From contig NC_135774.1 in assembly GCF_028453695.1 (NCBI RefSeq), positions 28,830,001 to 28,894,000 on the forward strand: a DNA stretch of 64,000 nucleotides. Reading direction: 5' to 3'. The stretch comes from Augochlora pura (taxonomy: Eukaryota > Arthropoda > Insecta > Hymenoptera > Halictidae). The notes under the pieces are model-generated. The model was not told the origin of the DNA. It was given only the letters and a program-made list of their open reading frames with translations, and did no database searches. The position numbers were made by a program, and so were the translations under genes. Below are positions 48,870 to 58,482 of this stretch, one piece after another (position 1 is the first letter of the stretch; every line of letters begins with the position of its first letter).

Positions 48870-50022
48870 AACTGAACAACTATGATAACAAAAATCTTCG
48901 TTATTACCATGAAAAATATTGACTAGTTTCTAGTTTGATCATTGTTGGAATATTTATTTTCAATATTAGAAAGATATTTTGCAGTAAAGATTCGAAATTC
49001 TGTATACAATCATAATGTATGATACAAGGTATTTATTGAAAATCATTATAAAGTGTCGACAGAAAAATATATGAATAGAATGTAATTATTTTCCGTGACA
49101 TTCATCAAATTAAGTTCTAAAAACGTTAGATAGGGACTTTTCTCTCACTCTGTCCTCGAGCCGAAATCTTCGCGCGCGGCATACCCCTATTCCGTTCGTT
49201 TTGATGGGCTTTTTACCCCTGCGCGCTCGACTCCCGCGTGCGCACCGACAAACCATGAATCTGCAACCGGAAGACTGGTCATCCTACGAATCGACATCCA
49301 GCTAGAGGACGCTTTCGATTCCTCGGAAAAATACGGGCAGACTTTATTTCGAAGGCTTGGAGATAACATCGCTATCCAGGAAATAAAGTTTTAAAGACGA
49401 TTTTTGTGTAACTAGTTAATTTTTACAAGCAGAACACTTTTGTGTTCCACGGGCATCCGAACCAACCAAACTCCCCTAATCCCACCCAAAAGCTACGTGT
49501 TGCCGCGTACACACGTTACGATCGAAATGACGCGGTTCCCAATGACTTTTTGACTATGAATGCGATAATGGCCTAACATTTGTATGAAGCTGTAGGTCAT
49601 AACAAAATAAAAAGATAAAACTTTAGTAAAGTAATGGCTTTTCGGAGAACTGCCTGCTACGGATGGTTTTTCTATAGAATGTAAAACTGATGAGTCGCTT
49701 GCCTGATTCAGCGATTCCTTTTAAGCGGAACACTGCACAACAGCAGTGTTTGTATACTACGCTATCTATAGTTTGTGTCATTTTCCTGCGGATGTACAAT
49801 ACGTTTAGTAGTAAGTGGAACTCGTTACATCAATGACTAATGTAGTTCATTATCACGCTGCCGTGTATGTATACAATTTCTAAGAAAGATTAGAAGAACG
49901 AGCACTCAGCAATTAACAGTCATTAGAGTAAATAAAGCGGATCATTGAGCGATATGCAGTTATCAAGCCTCGCACAAATGATTGTGATAAAGATAGAATA
50001 TTGTACTTTCAATCAATGAAGT
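48870..50022. other. Region between PGAM and the Rab24-type gene
   Basis: Holds the 3' untranslated region of the mutase and the promoter of the Rab gene. An AATAAA lies at about 49382 and could serve as a poly(A) signal. A compact GC-balanced patch at about 49140-49390 reads as a 60-codon minus-strand frame without known domains. No further gene is supported. Confidence 0.45.
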
Positions 50023-51058
50023 ATGGACAATGTTGATTTTAAAACGGTTTTAATAGGTGACAAAGATGTAGGAAAAACATCTCTTGTGACACGTTATATA
50101 CATGAAATATTTACTGAGGAAGTCCGCTATAGAAATGTAAGTACAGTGTACTGTTTTGTTTATTTATAGATTTGTTAATGCTTAATTAAATGATTTGATT
50201 CCGTATATGTTGAAATAATTTGACGTTAAATGTGTAGGAAATTGATTGGTTTTCAAATGTATTGCAATTTTGTAGAAATTCGTAATAATCCACTTTATAA
50301 TTTACTGTATTAATTTTAGTTTAGCTAACTAAGATAAAATCATTAAAATGTGCGGTTAAAGTCATGTAGAAGATGAATATCAAAACAAATTAACTCAGTT
50401 CCATTTTCCCTAGACAATAGGCGCTGCATTTTTATCTAAGACAGTAATATGTAATGGAGTTTCGATCAAACTGGGAATATGGGATACAGCAGGTAGCGAA
50501 AGGTAAATAGTTTCCATAGCTCTATGAAAACTGAAAAATCACAAGATGATATTTGTAGTTATTAAAATACTGTTTTATTAGAAACTTCATATTTTTATAG
50601 ATTTGAGGCAATGACTAGGATGTATTATCGTGGTGCTCAAGCTGCTATAGTTTGTTTTGATGTTACAAGAGCAGTTACCTTTCAGAGGGCAAAATTTTGG
50701 ATCAGGGAACTCAGAAAATATGAAGACTCGTGTAAAATATACATTTGTGCAACGAAAATGGATCTCCTTAATCTCTATGAGGTTCAATTTTTGGATATGG
50801 GAGCTATAAATAATTATGCTACGAGCATAAGAGCTAAATTCTATATGACATCAAGTAAGACCGGAGAAAATATTGGTAGGAATCAATTTTAAGATTGTAA
50901 TATTATGATCAATATAGTATTAATTAGTTAATTTTGTAGGTGAATTGTTTGATGCAATTGTGCAAGACTTTGCGGCAACCAATCCTGTTAAAAGAACACA
51001 CGACGCATGTCTCTTAACTTCTACAGTGCCAATGAAGAAACATTCTAGATGCTGCTAA
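50023..51058 (+). CDS. Rab24-type small GTPase
   Basis: Atypical Rab GTPase that in mammals associates with autophagosomes and late endosomes. Exons: 50023-50136, 50414-50502, 50601-50875 and 50940-51058; the protein is 198 aa. The P-loop GDKDVGKT is at residues 12-19 and the effector region TIGAAF starts at 39. Switch II reads WDTAGSER (61-68), with Ser66 where most Rabs have the catalytic glutamine. This substitution is a hallmark of Rab24, together with TIGAAF and YYRGAKAAIVC-like wording (here YYRGAQAAIVC). The guanine-specificity motif is TKMD (119-122) rather than NKxD, and SSKTG follows. The chain ends in Cys-Cys for geranylgeranylation. All introns are GT-AG (277, 98 and 64 nt). Compared with mammalian Rab24 the C-terminal tail differs except for the terminal cysteines. 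Low GTPase activity is expected from the serine, as reported for mammalian Rab24. Confidence 0.94.
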
Positions 51059-51661
51059 TATTGGAAGTAAGAATGATAGTTTTAAGTTTTGTTACTAATT
51101 TCGAGTAAGTGCACATTGTATAACGAATTTTGATACATTATTTCATAAACGTGTAAAGATATCACTATATTTAGATAGCTTGAATATATTTTGAAATATA
51201 TTTTTTACTTTTTTAAATATTGCTTTCATTTTGTTATGATGTCTATATGTATATCCAAAATAATTAACTATCGATAAAGTTTATGTATTTATAATCTAAT
51301 GTAGGAATGTGATTTCAAAATATAAGTCTTAATCATTTAGATTTAATAGAAAGGCAAAATTGATCCAAAGTTATTACCAATAATCTGTAGTACTTGTTTA
51401 ATATCTTTGTGCTGTGCAAGAGAATTTATTAAGATAGAAACCTTGATGCCAGAGTACTGCAATAATTAATATCATTGTTTAAGCAGCCAAACAATTAATA
51501 CATTTTATTATACTGATCTTACCTTTCATTATAAAACTGTCTTTCAATAATTTCTTCATCATCCAAATTCATTGTAATATTCTCAGCTATACAATATTTT
51601 GTATGCAACAAAAATTGCTACACTGATATGTAAACTGTTTATTGCTCAATTATTTGCAATA
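51059..51661. other. Convergent 3' regions of Rab24-type and SLC25A26 genes
   Basis: About 600 bp of AT-rich DNA between two stop codons that face each other. It must contain both 3' untranslated regions. TTTATT words (AATAAA on the minus strand) occur near 51637 and 51504 and could end the carrier transcript. No extra gene seen. Confidence 0.5.
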
Positions 51662-53307
51662 TTACGATGGTAGCGATGTTATACAAATTTCTCGAACTTT
51701 CTCATAAATACCAAAAAATACAAATCCGCTAATTGTAAAACCAACCACCCTGGGAAGGAAACCTGCGAAAAGTCTGAAAGTGTGATGTCAATAATTATTA
51801 TATGGAAAATATTAATATCAATCCAACAAAATCATTAACGGTATACCCTTTAACACCACATGCTCTGTAAACTTCCTTCAACATTATAGAGATTTTTACT
51901 TCCTCTTTTTCCGCAGACGTATTTGACAACATTATTCTAGTTTTCGCGACGTCTAGGGGAGTCGTTATAGCCGCGGATATAGCCACTTGAAAATTAGTGC
52001 TTAGATAAATATCTTATTGTGTGCAATCATAACTTGCCATTTAATCCATCGTGATTTTGAATAGGACAAAGTTTCTTATTACCTGACAAAGATCCGCAAA
52101 TGGCACCCTCTATTGGCGTACAGTCTCGACCCTGGCGTTTCTTCCAATAAAGTTTTAAATATTCCCATAGCGGCATTTGAATTAAGCCAAATGGCAAATC
52201 ACGAAGAACGGTACTACCGTATCCACGATATAAAGTTCTTAATGGTAATCTATGTTCATCACGTAAAAGCGCTTGTTTCCTTTGTTTCACTACCTCTACT
52301 GGTACTCGAATTAGACACGCGCCCTGTTAGCGAAATCTCTGCGTATTTAAATTATACAAATTGATCGATACTTTTTAAAAAATCCAAGTATACAGATACA
52401 CAATTCAAAAATAAAATGTCTCACCGTTTCTCCCAATGCCGCGGCGACCATATGTATAAACGAGTGATACTGGTGGGGTATATGGGGTTGAAAAATTTCT
52501 TTCAATCCATCGTAAGTCACAAAAAATACCGCAGCTAAAAATAATGCATCGATTAGTGAAAAATGATCGTTGTTAATTTAGAATACACAAATAATTAAAG
52601 GCAAAAGTGTACATTCTATAAACTTGCTAAGCGATCTACGCAAAATCGTCGGGTTTCAATACGGTCGAAGATATGCATTGTATATTTGCAAATATTCAAA
52701 GTAATTAAGACATATGTAAACTTTTGTATGCGGTTTATATAATTAAAATTTACCCGATGGAGCAGATCCTATCATTACAGGGGCCAGCCCTTGATAGACT
52801 CGTTTAAATCCGCCAGATTGAAGAAAACCATGCTGACTTTGTAAACGTGTTTTGAGCGTGTCCAGTGGAAAAAATGTGAAATCACAAACGATTCCAGCGA
52901 CAGCACCTGACTGTCGTGTATGTAAAATTATTATGACAACATTTGAATGGTATAGTAAATAACCCAGATTATTTAGGATTTAGATCTTAAGCGATTATTA
53001 TTTCTACTATAGTCTGCTCTCGATCTATTTTAAAGTCGTTTACCTATAATCTAATCAATTATGGAATCGAGTACGCACAGCTACCATGCAGATCATGTTT
53101 ATCAAAGTCGGAACACTAGATAACAAACTACTTTTAATCGTTATGGAAAACTAGTACAACAATTATGAAGTTTATTTTTTTTATATACGACGGCAATGAT
53201 AGCTACTGTTAATTGTAAATAAAATTTCGTACACTTACAATAAGCGATGTGAGAAAAACATTTCTTGCGTTTGCGGTTTCTTCCTCAGAATCTTCTTTAT
53301 GAAACAT
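51662..53307 (-). CDS. SLC25A26: Mitochondrial S-adenosylmethionine carrier (SLC25A26/SAMC)
   Basis: Exchanges cytosolic S-adenosylmethionine for mitochondrial S-adenosylhomocysteine across the inner membrane, supplying mitochondrial methylations. Minus-strand exons in order: 53307-53239, 52910-52754, 52534-52425, 52323-52083, 51985-51847 and 51773-51662, total 275 aa (human 274). All three mitochondrial-carrier repeats are visible: PLDTLK at residues 38-43, PVEVVK at 120-125 and PLDVAK at 202-207. The middle motif with Glu is typical of this subfamily, as are ACLIRVP before it and LYRGYGSTVLRDLPF after it. The start chosen (MFHKEDSEEE) is the only one giving FLTSLISGAVAGIVCDF in frame; it adds an acidic N-terminus. 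The fifth exon uses a CAAG acceptor, and joining there keeps human spacing exactly. The gene is divergent from RFT1, with about 800 bp between start codons. Confidence 0.93.
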
Positions 53308-54103
53308 TTTTGATTAGTAAAATGTTTGCTTAACGTGTTAACATTTTCAGGTATCGACGTCTTTATCTTAAATGCTGCATTAATCACATCATCGAATGAA
53401 ATGAAAGATTCTTTGAGCAAAAGATAACCACAACATTGTAGTTTCTTAACAATTTAACGTTAATAAATTGGTTGCGGTATGTATCATTAAAATTTTCATT
53501 TAAAATTTTGTATATTTGTCACCCACATGGACGAAATTATCACGCAAAGGTCGGAAACATGTGTACATTCTTACGCAATGACATCACTCCACCAACGTAA
53601 GTTTACTATTGTATTATCTATGCTCGGTCTTGTCGTCTGCTTTCCGATTGTGCTTGCATACCTGTATGTATAATCTGTTCACGAAACCTAACCTAGTCCT
53701 GTATATCTCAAAGGACTGCACGTATACATATATCTTTTACATACTGTCCTTTAGGTTAGGAATTAGGATTTAGGATGAGATTTTTGTTTTGAAAACGTTT
53801 TCTCCCTAGACCAAATAGATGAAGCGTGATAGAGAATTACTAGGTACTCGGGATATGTGTATATATATGTAGGAAATCGCACCGCAATTACGTCATGAAA
53901 ACTGTTAGATGCAGTATGAGGAAATTCTTGGCTTTTGTATTTGCTACATTTCGGTCAGTCGGGAGCACGAACGACATTTCGAAGAAAATGATTGACTCGA
54001 TGTTTTAGGAACTATTCAAGCGTTCTCATAACCTTGAAATTTCATTGACACCCCTTTCGGCGGGAATCTCGAAAGATTTTGTATCCTCGTACGGTCTATA
54101 AAA
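53308..54103. promoter_or_regulatory. Shared intergenic region of SLC25A26 and RFT1
   Basis: 796 bp between divergent start codons must contain both 5' leaders and promoters. No TATA box at a convincing position was identified. The region is AT-rich with short GC-balanced parts near 53900-54060. Shared or bidirectional regulation is inference from layout only. Confidence 0.45.
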
Positions 54104-56395
54104 ATGTCTCAAAACATTTTGAAAAGCAGCTTGGAAAATGCTTCCTTCAATATTATATTTCAGGTATTTTGCTAACATAGCAAATCTTATCACTCTTATC
54201 CTACCAATACGACATGTTATTTCATAGTGACTGTCATTTCAGATTCAATAAAAAAATTAGTGTCATATTTACAAATCGTAATCATGGCGATTTATTTACT
54301 TAGTTGTTTTATGCTAAGCTATGTTCGAAAAGCAATTAAATGATCTCCATTTTATTTATAGATACTATGTCGTGGTGTTACATTTGTTTTGAATGCATTT
54401 GTTGTTCGACATGTTGGTCAAGCAGTTCTGGGTGTTATAAATGTGAGGCTCCTGTTGTTGGAGTCGATGATCTTGTTCTTATCTCGAGAACCATTTATGA
54501 AAGCATGCTTAACTAATACAGCAGAACATAATTGGGCCCAAGTTGTTAATCTATTATGGATGACGTTAGTCTTTAAAGATAATTTGTTAAAAAACTGATG
54601 ATCATTTAGATTTGATAAAGAGACATTATATGTAAATCTTTTTTCAGGGTTCCTATATGTTGTGTGATGTCTACAATATTTGGATACATATGGCTCTACG
54701 TTTTATCAACAACTGAAGAATTACCAGCTTATTATATGTTTGCAGTTTGGGCAGTTGTTCTGTCCTGTATTATTGAATTGTCGTCATTAATTGTTCAGTT
54801 GGTTGCTAGCGCATTTTTATTTGTTAAATTGAAAGTAAGAGTATGCTATAGAAATACTATTATCAATCTAGAACATTTTAATAGCTACTTAATGTTTCAG
54901 ATTGTTCTTGACACTATCATGATTGCTATTCGTACTTTAACATTTGTTCCATTAATACTTTATAATCCAGATAATGCATTATTTGCGTTTGGAGTAGCTC
55001 AACTAGTTGCAGCAATCTTTTATACTACTAGTCACTATGGATATTTCCATTACTATATCAAAAATATTAATAAACATAAGTTAAAACGACGAATGTCATT
55101 GAAAGATAGTAAAGATGAATATGTTGTAAGAGACTTTCCATTTAAAACGGTAATGGATTTCCTACCTGGACGGTTAGAAAATAAAGTATGTACCAAGATC
55201 TGCCTTGTTTTTGTCCTGAATATATATAACTGTCTATATTACAGGAATCATGTTTAGATAAAAAGTTATCTATTCTTACATGGAGCTTTTTTAGACAAGG
55301 AATTCTAAAGCAAATTCTAACAGAGGGAGAAAGATTAATCATGACAGTGATGCCAGTCTTAACATTTACTGAACAAGTATTAAGCATAGAGTTATTATTT
55401 TCTTATAAATTCTCTTATTAGCATTAATCTTGTCTAATTTTTACTTGTACAGGGAACATACGAAATTGTGAATAATTTAGGTTCTTTAGCGGCAAGATTC
55501 ATTTTCCGTCCAATAGAAGAAAGTGGGTATTTTTATTTTACCCAAATGATTAAACGAGATAAACCAATCAATGATCAAAATCCTGTAAGTAGATAAAAGA
55601 CGAAAATTCAGTGAACATTGATTTAATACGGATTAATAAGAAAAAATGATATGTATTTTAGGTAAAAATTCAAGAAAGCGTAAATGTTCTTACACATTTA
55701 TGTTCAGCTGTTACTTCTATCGGTCTAGTTGTCCTAGTATTTGGTCAATCATATTCGAGTACTCTATTGTGGTTATATGGTGGTGCAAAATTAACTAATC
55801 ATCTACCTATACTTTTGATGAGGGCACATTGTTTAGCCGTTTTACTATTAGGCATAAATGGTGCCACAGAATGTTACACCAATGCCACAGCTGACAGTGC
55901 TACTATAAACAAGAGCAACTTAATTATGATCTATGAATCGATTGCGTTTTTGGTCGCATCATATTTATTTGCAATATGGTTCGGACCAGTTGGTTTTATT
56001 CTCGGGAATTGTGTGAATATGAGCTTAAGAATTATGCATTCTACTATCTTCATTAACAGAAGATACAAAGATACGGTGTACCGTCCATTAAATGGATTAG
56101 TGCCAAAGCCTATGTTCTCTGCTTCTCTTCTTATAGCAGCTCTAATCACTAACGTGTCTCATGTAAAAGAAACACTTTTTTATACTTTAGTATTATCAAT
56201 ATTCGGAACTGTACAATTAACGTTTCTTTGTTTTAGGCTTACTTTTTTCCTGGTGAAAAAGCGCTGCACCTAATTATCGGAGTAATTATGTTTATAATCG
56301 TATTAATATCGTGGATTTACGAGCATCATGACCTAATCAGGCTTAGTACAAATAAATGGTACGAAAGAAGAAATAGACATAAAAAGAGTGACTGA
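54104..56395 (+). CDS. RFT1: RFT1 homolog (ER membrane protein of N-glycosylation)
   Basis: RFT1 is needed in the endoplasmic reticulum for N-glycan assembly on dolichol-linked Man5GlcNAc2; its direct flippase role is debated. Eight exons: 54104-54163, 54362-54564, 54648-54834, 54901-55185, 55245-55376, 55453-55584, 55662-56162 and 56237-56395. The joined product is 552 aa (human 541). Family landmarks in order: RGVTFVLNAFVVRHVG, GVINVRLLLLESMILFLSRE, NLLWMTVP, FVKLK followed by a hydrophobic segment, WSFFRQGILKQILTEGER, EIVNNLGSLAARFIFRPIEE, and LGINGATECYTNA. Many hydrophobic stretches fit a polytopic membrane protein of the MOP-flippase fold. The last exon is accepted because it replaces a premature end (after an unspliced 74-nt intron) with a normal-looking C-terminus rich in basic residues. 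Intron 3 (54835-54900) is 66 nt with no in-frame stop. The gene is convergent with LAMTOR5, 207 bp between stops. Confidence 0.94.
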
Positions 56396-56602
56396 CCTTA
56401 ACTATGTTAAAGTGCTGGTTTATTAATATTTACATACAAACTTATTTACAAGAGTGCTACAATGTGGAAATTATATAAATTTTCTAAAATTTAATAATCA
56501 TGTATTTTCTATACTGTTATTACAAATATTCCTATCTCAAAGAAATCACATTTAGCTTAAATATAACCAGTATTATTAGTTTCAATAATAATCATTATTT
56601 CT

Positions 56603-57485
56603 TTACATAGAGATCTCCTTATAAATTGCACCTACTACAAGACCCTGGCGTTGAATAAGGCACTCCCTATAAAATTGTTTAAATATTCTTTTGTATTCCT
56701 AATTTAGTACAACTTGTAGAAATTTGTTTGATTTCAATACTGTTTTAATAAATTCTTAAATAATAAGTTAAAATCCAATGTGAAATTCATAGCATTAATA
56801 ATATGAAGATATTGAATTATATAAATTTTATATGTTACCTGTTATCGTTCTGAAGAGCTATGATAGCAGTTGGCGAATCTGCCTCCAACTTTGCAACTTG
56901 ATCAGCAATAGCTGCGATTATTCCTGCACTATCTGTAGAAGCATCTCCTTTGGCTTATAAAAGATTATGGTACTTCAATTATTTTATGATTTCTAGCTTT
57001 AAATATCATATACTTTTTTAAAATTAAACAATTACCTCCCAAACATAATCCTGTATGATCTGCCAAGATGCAACCAACAATACCCTCCACATTATTTCTA
57101 CAAAAGGATGCAATAATGTTATTTAAGAACCAGAACAAGGTTAAGTTGCTACATGGTCTCTCTGTGCCCCATGTTCTGGTTTATCCAGTTTAATTAATTT
57201 GTATCGATTAATACAAATCAATAAAAAATATTTTCCTTTAAGAACTGATATTAGAATATTTGTTGGAATTGCATATTATTCGTATGGGGAAGATGTAATA
57301 TTTTCATCATTATTCCAATGTAAGTGAATACAAATTTACAGTAGTACAATTGTTTGCGAAAAACCGCATTGTAAACGGACGTGTAAACATTCACTTATGT
57401 ACTTTACGTCAAATGAATAATAATGTGGAATTTGTTCATATCGAACTTACACGTCATCGAGTGTTTTTTCTAAACTTTTTTCCAT
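56603..57485 (-). CDS. LAMTOR5: LAMTOR5 (HBXIP), Ragulator complex subunit
   Basis: Roadblock-fold subunit of the Ragulator complex, which anchors Rag GTPases on lysosomes for amino-acid control of mTORC1. Minus-strand exons: 57485-57451, 57097-57036, 56953-56839 and 56666-56603. They join to 91 aa, exactly the length of human LAMTOR5. The product begins MEKSLEKTLDDVNNVEGIVG, then ILADHTGLCLGAKGD, STDSAGIIAAIADQVAKLE, ALQNDN and a short C-terminal strand-like segment. These align with VGVLCTDSQGLNLGCRG, AGVISVLAQQAAKL and CLESDNG of the mammalian protein (family knowledge). The first exon codes for only 11 complete residues plus two bases; it was found by demanding a strong GTAAGT donor and correct phase, so it is less certain than the others. 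The gene is tail-to-tail with RFT1 and head-to-head with aconitase/IRP1. Confidence 0.88.
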
Positions 57486-58373
57486 TTTCTTGCTCTAATC
57501 GTTTTGTCGGACACACTTTCCGAATATTGATAACTTGTTTGTAAGAACAATTTGACGTAAGGAATATGTACACCGTATACACAGATTTGACAAGTGTATT
57601 GTTGCAACAGGTTTAATCGACGAATTCGATATATCATATTGTATCCCATCGAGTATCGTTCGATATATATCGTAATTAGTAATACAATAATTGATCCTAC
57701 TGCTGCACATCTCCAGACCAGCAGTGTTATTCGCTAGCGAGGGTCGGAATAGAAATTTTCTTTGCTCTCATTGGCTGACAATTCACTGCTGAGACATGAC
57801 TCGTCGCGGATTGGATGCGTAATGAAATGGTGGGAATGTACACGCCAGCTTAAAGAGTAAGAAAACCGTGGAGAAGTAGGTCCCATTATTGTATAGGGCG
57901 TCGAAAATATTACGTAGAAATTTTATGGTTACATACACATGCATACTTAAAAGGTAAGTTAAGTAAATATAATAGCAAAAATGGTACATGTCAAGACAAC
58001 ATTTTTACTTATTTATTTATAATGATACAATATGGAATTAAAACAAAATTACATAAGTAATTAGAATCTTTAAAAATGATTAATTCCATATTCTCTATTA
58101 AAAAATTAAAAGCAACCGCAAAGTGGACAATGTAAATTTTTGAATAAAATTTACTTTTATAAAATCTATTATACGAATATATTGATGACATATGTACTTA
58201 CACAATTAATAATTATATTTACGAACGTATATGTAGAAATGTTTATACATATCGTGTCTGCATAAAAAGAGTTCTGATATGTTTCAGATCGATTATTATT
58301 CTAGTTGAAACGAGAAGCAAATCGAGAATTTTGTAATTTGAACAAAGTTTGTAAATTCGTGTTTGTTCCACCC

Positions 58374-58380
58374 TATATAA
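58374..58380 (+). promoter_or_regulatory. TATA box of the aconitase/IRP1 gene (candidate)
   Basis: TATATAA preceded by CCC and followed by TC, in a suitable place upstream of the start codon at 58483. A start site about 30 bp downstream would give a leader of about 80 nt. Position and consensus are the only evidence. Confidence 0.5.
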
Positions 58381-58396
58381 TCAACATCCAGCTCAT

Positions 58397-58445
58397 AAAC
58401 TCGCAATTCGCAACTCGCAATCACAACTCGCAACAACTCGCAAGC
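58397..58445 (+). repeat. Short repeats of ACTCGCAA in the aconitase leader
   Basis: The word ACTCGCAA or a one-base variant (ATTCGCAA) occurs about five times within 50 bp, in the predicted 5' untranslated region. It may be a slippage-derived repeat or bind a factor; nothing distinguishes these. Confidence 0.6.
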
Positions 58446-58482
58446 GAGGAAACTGGACGACGTGACTCGTACAGTAACAATC

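Larger units (their letters stand above)
57486..58482. promoter_or_regulatory. Divergent promoter region, LAMTOR5 and aconitase/IRP1
   Basis: 997 bp between the two start codons. CCAAT-type words (ATTGG) occur around 57770 and 57810. A TATATAA box stands at 58374-58380, about 103 bp before the aconitase ATG. Between box and ATG, the leader has five close copies of the 8-mer ACTCGCAA-like word (about 58397-58445). No hairpin of the iron-responsive type (CAGUG loop) was noticed in this leader. Confidence 0.5.

Noticed and set aside
49187..49369. 60-codon minus-strand frame between PGAM and Rab24
   Set aside because: No recognisable domain or splice partner; possibly an old repeat fragment.
53235..53420. 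61-codon minus-strand frame overlapping the first SLC25A26 exon
   Set aside because: It is in a different frame from the carrier. The MFHKEDSEEE frame joins correctly to the second exon and gives the family N-terminus.
55767..56273. RFT1 ending at 56273 by reading through the last intron
   Set aside because: The read-through end is short and unlike the family. Splicing 56162 to 56237 restores a normal C-terminus.
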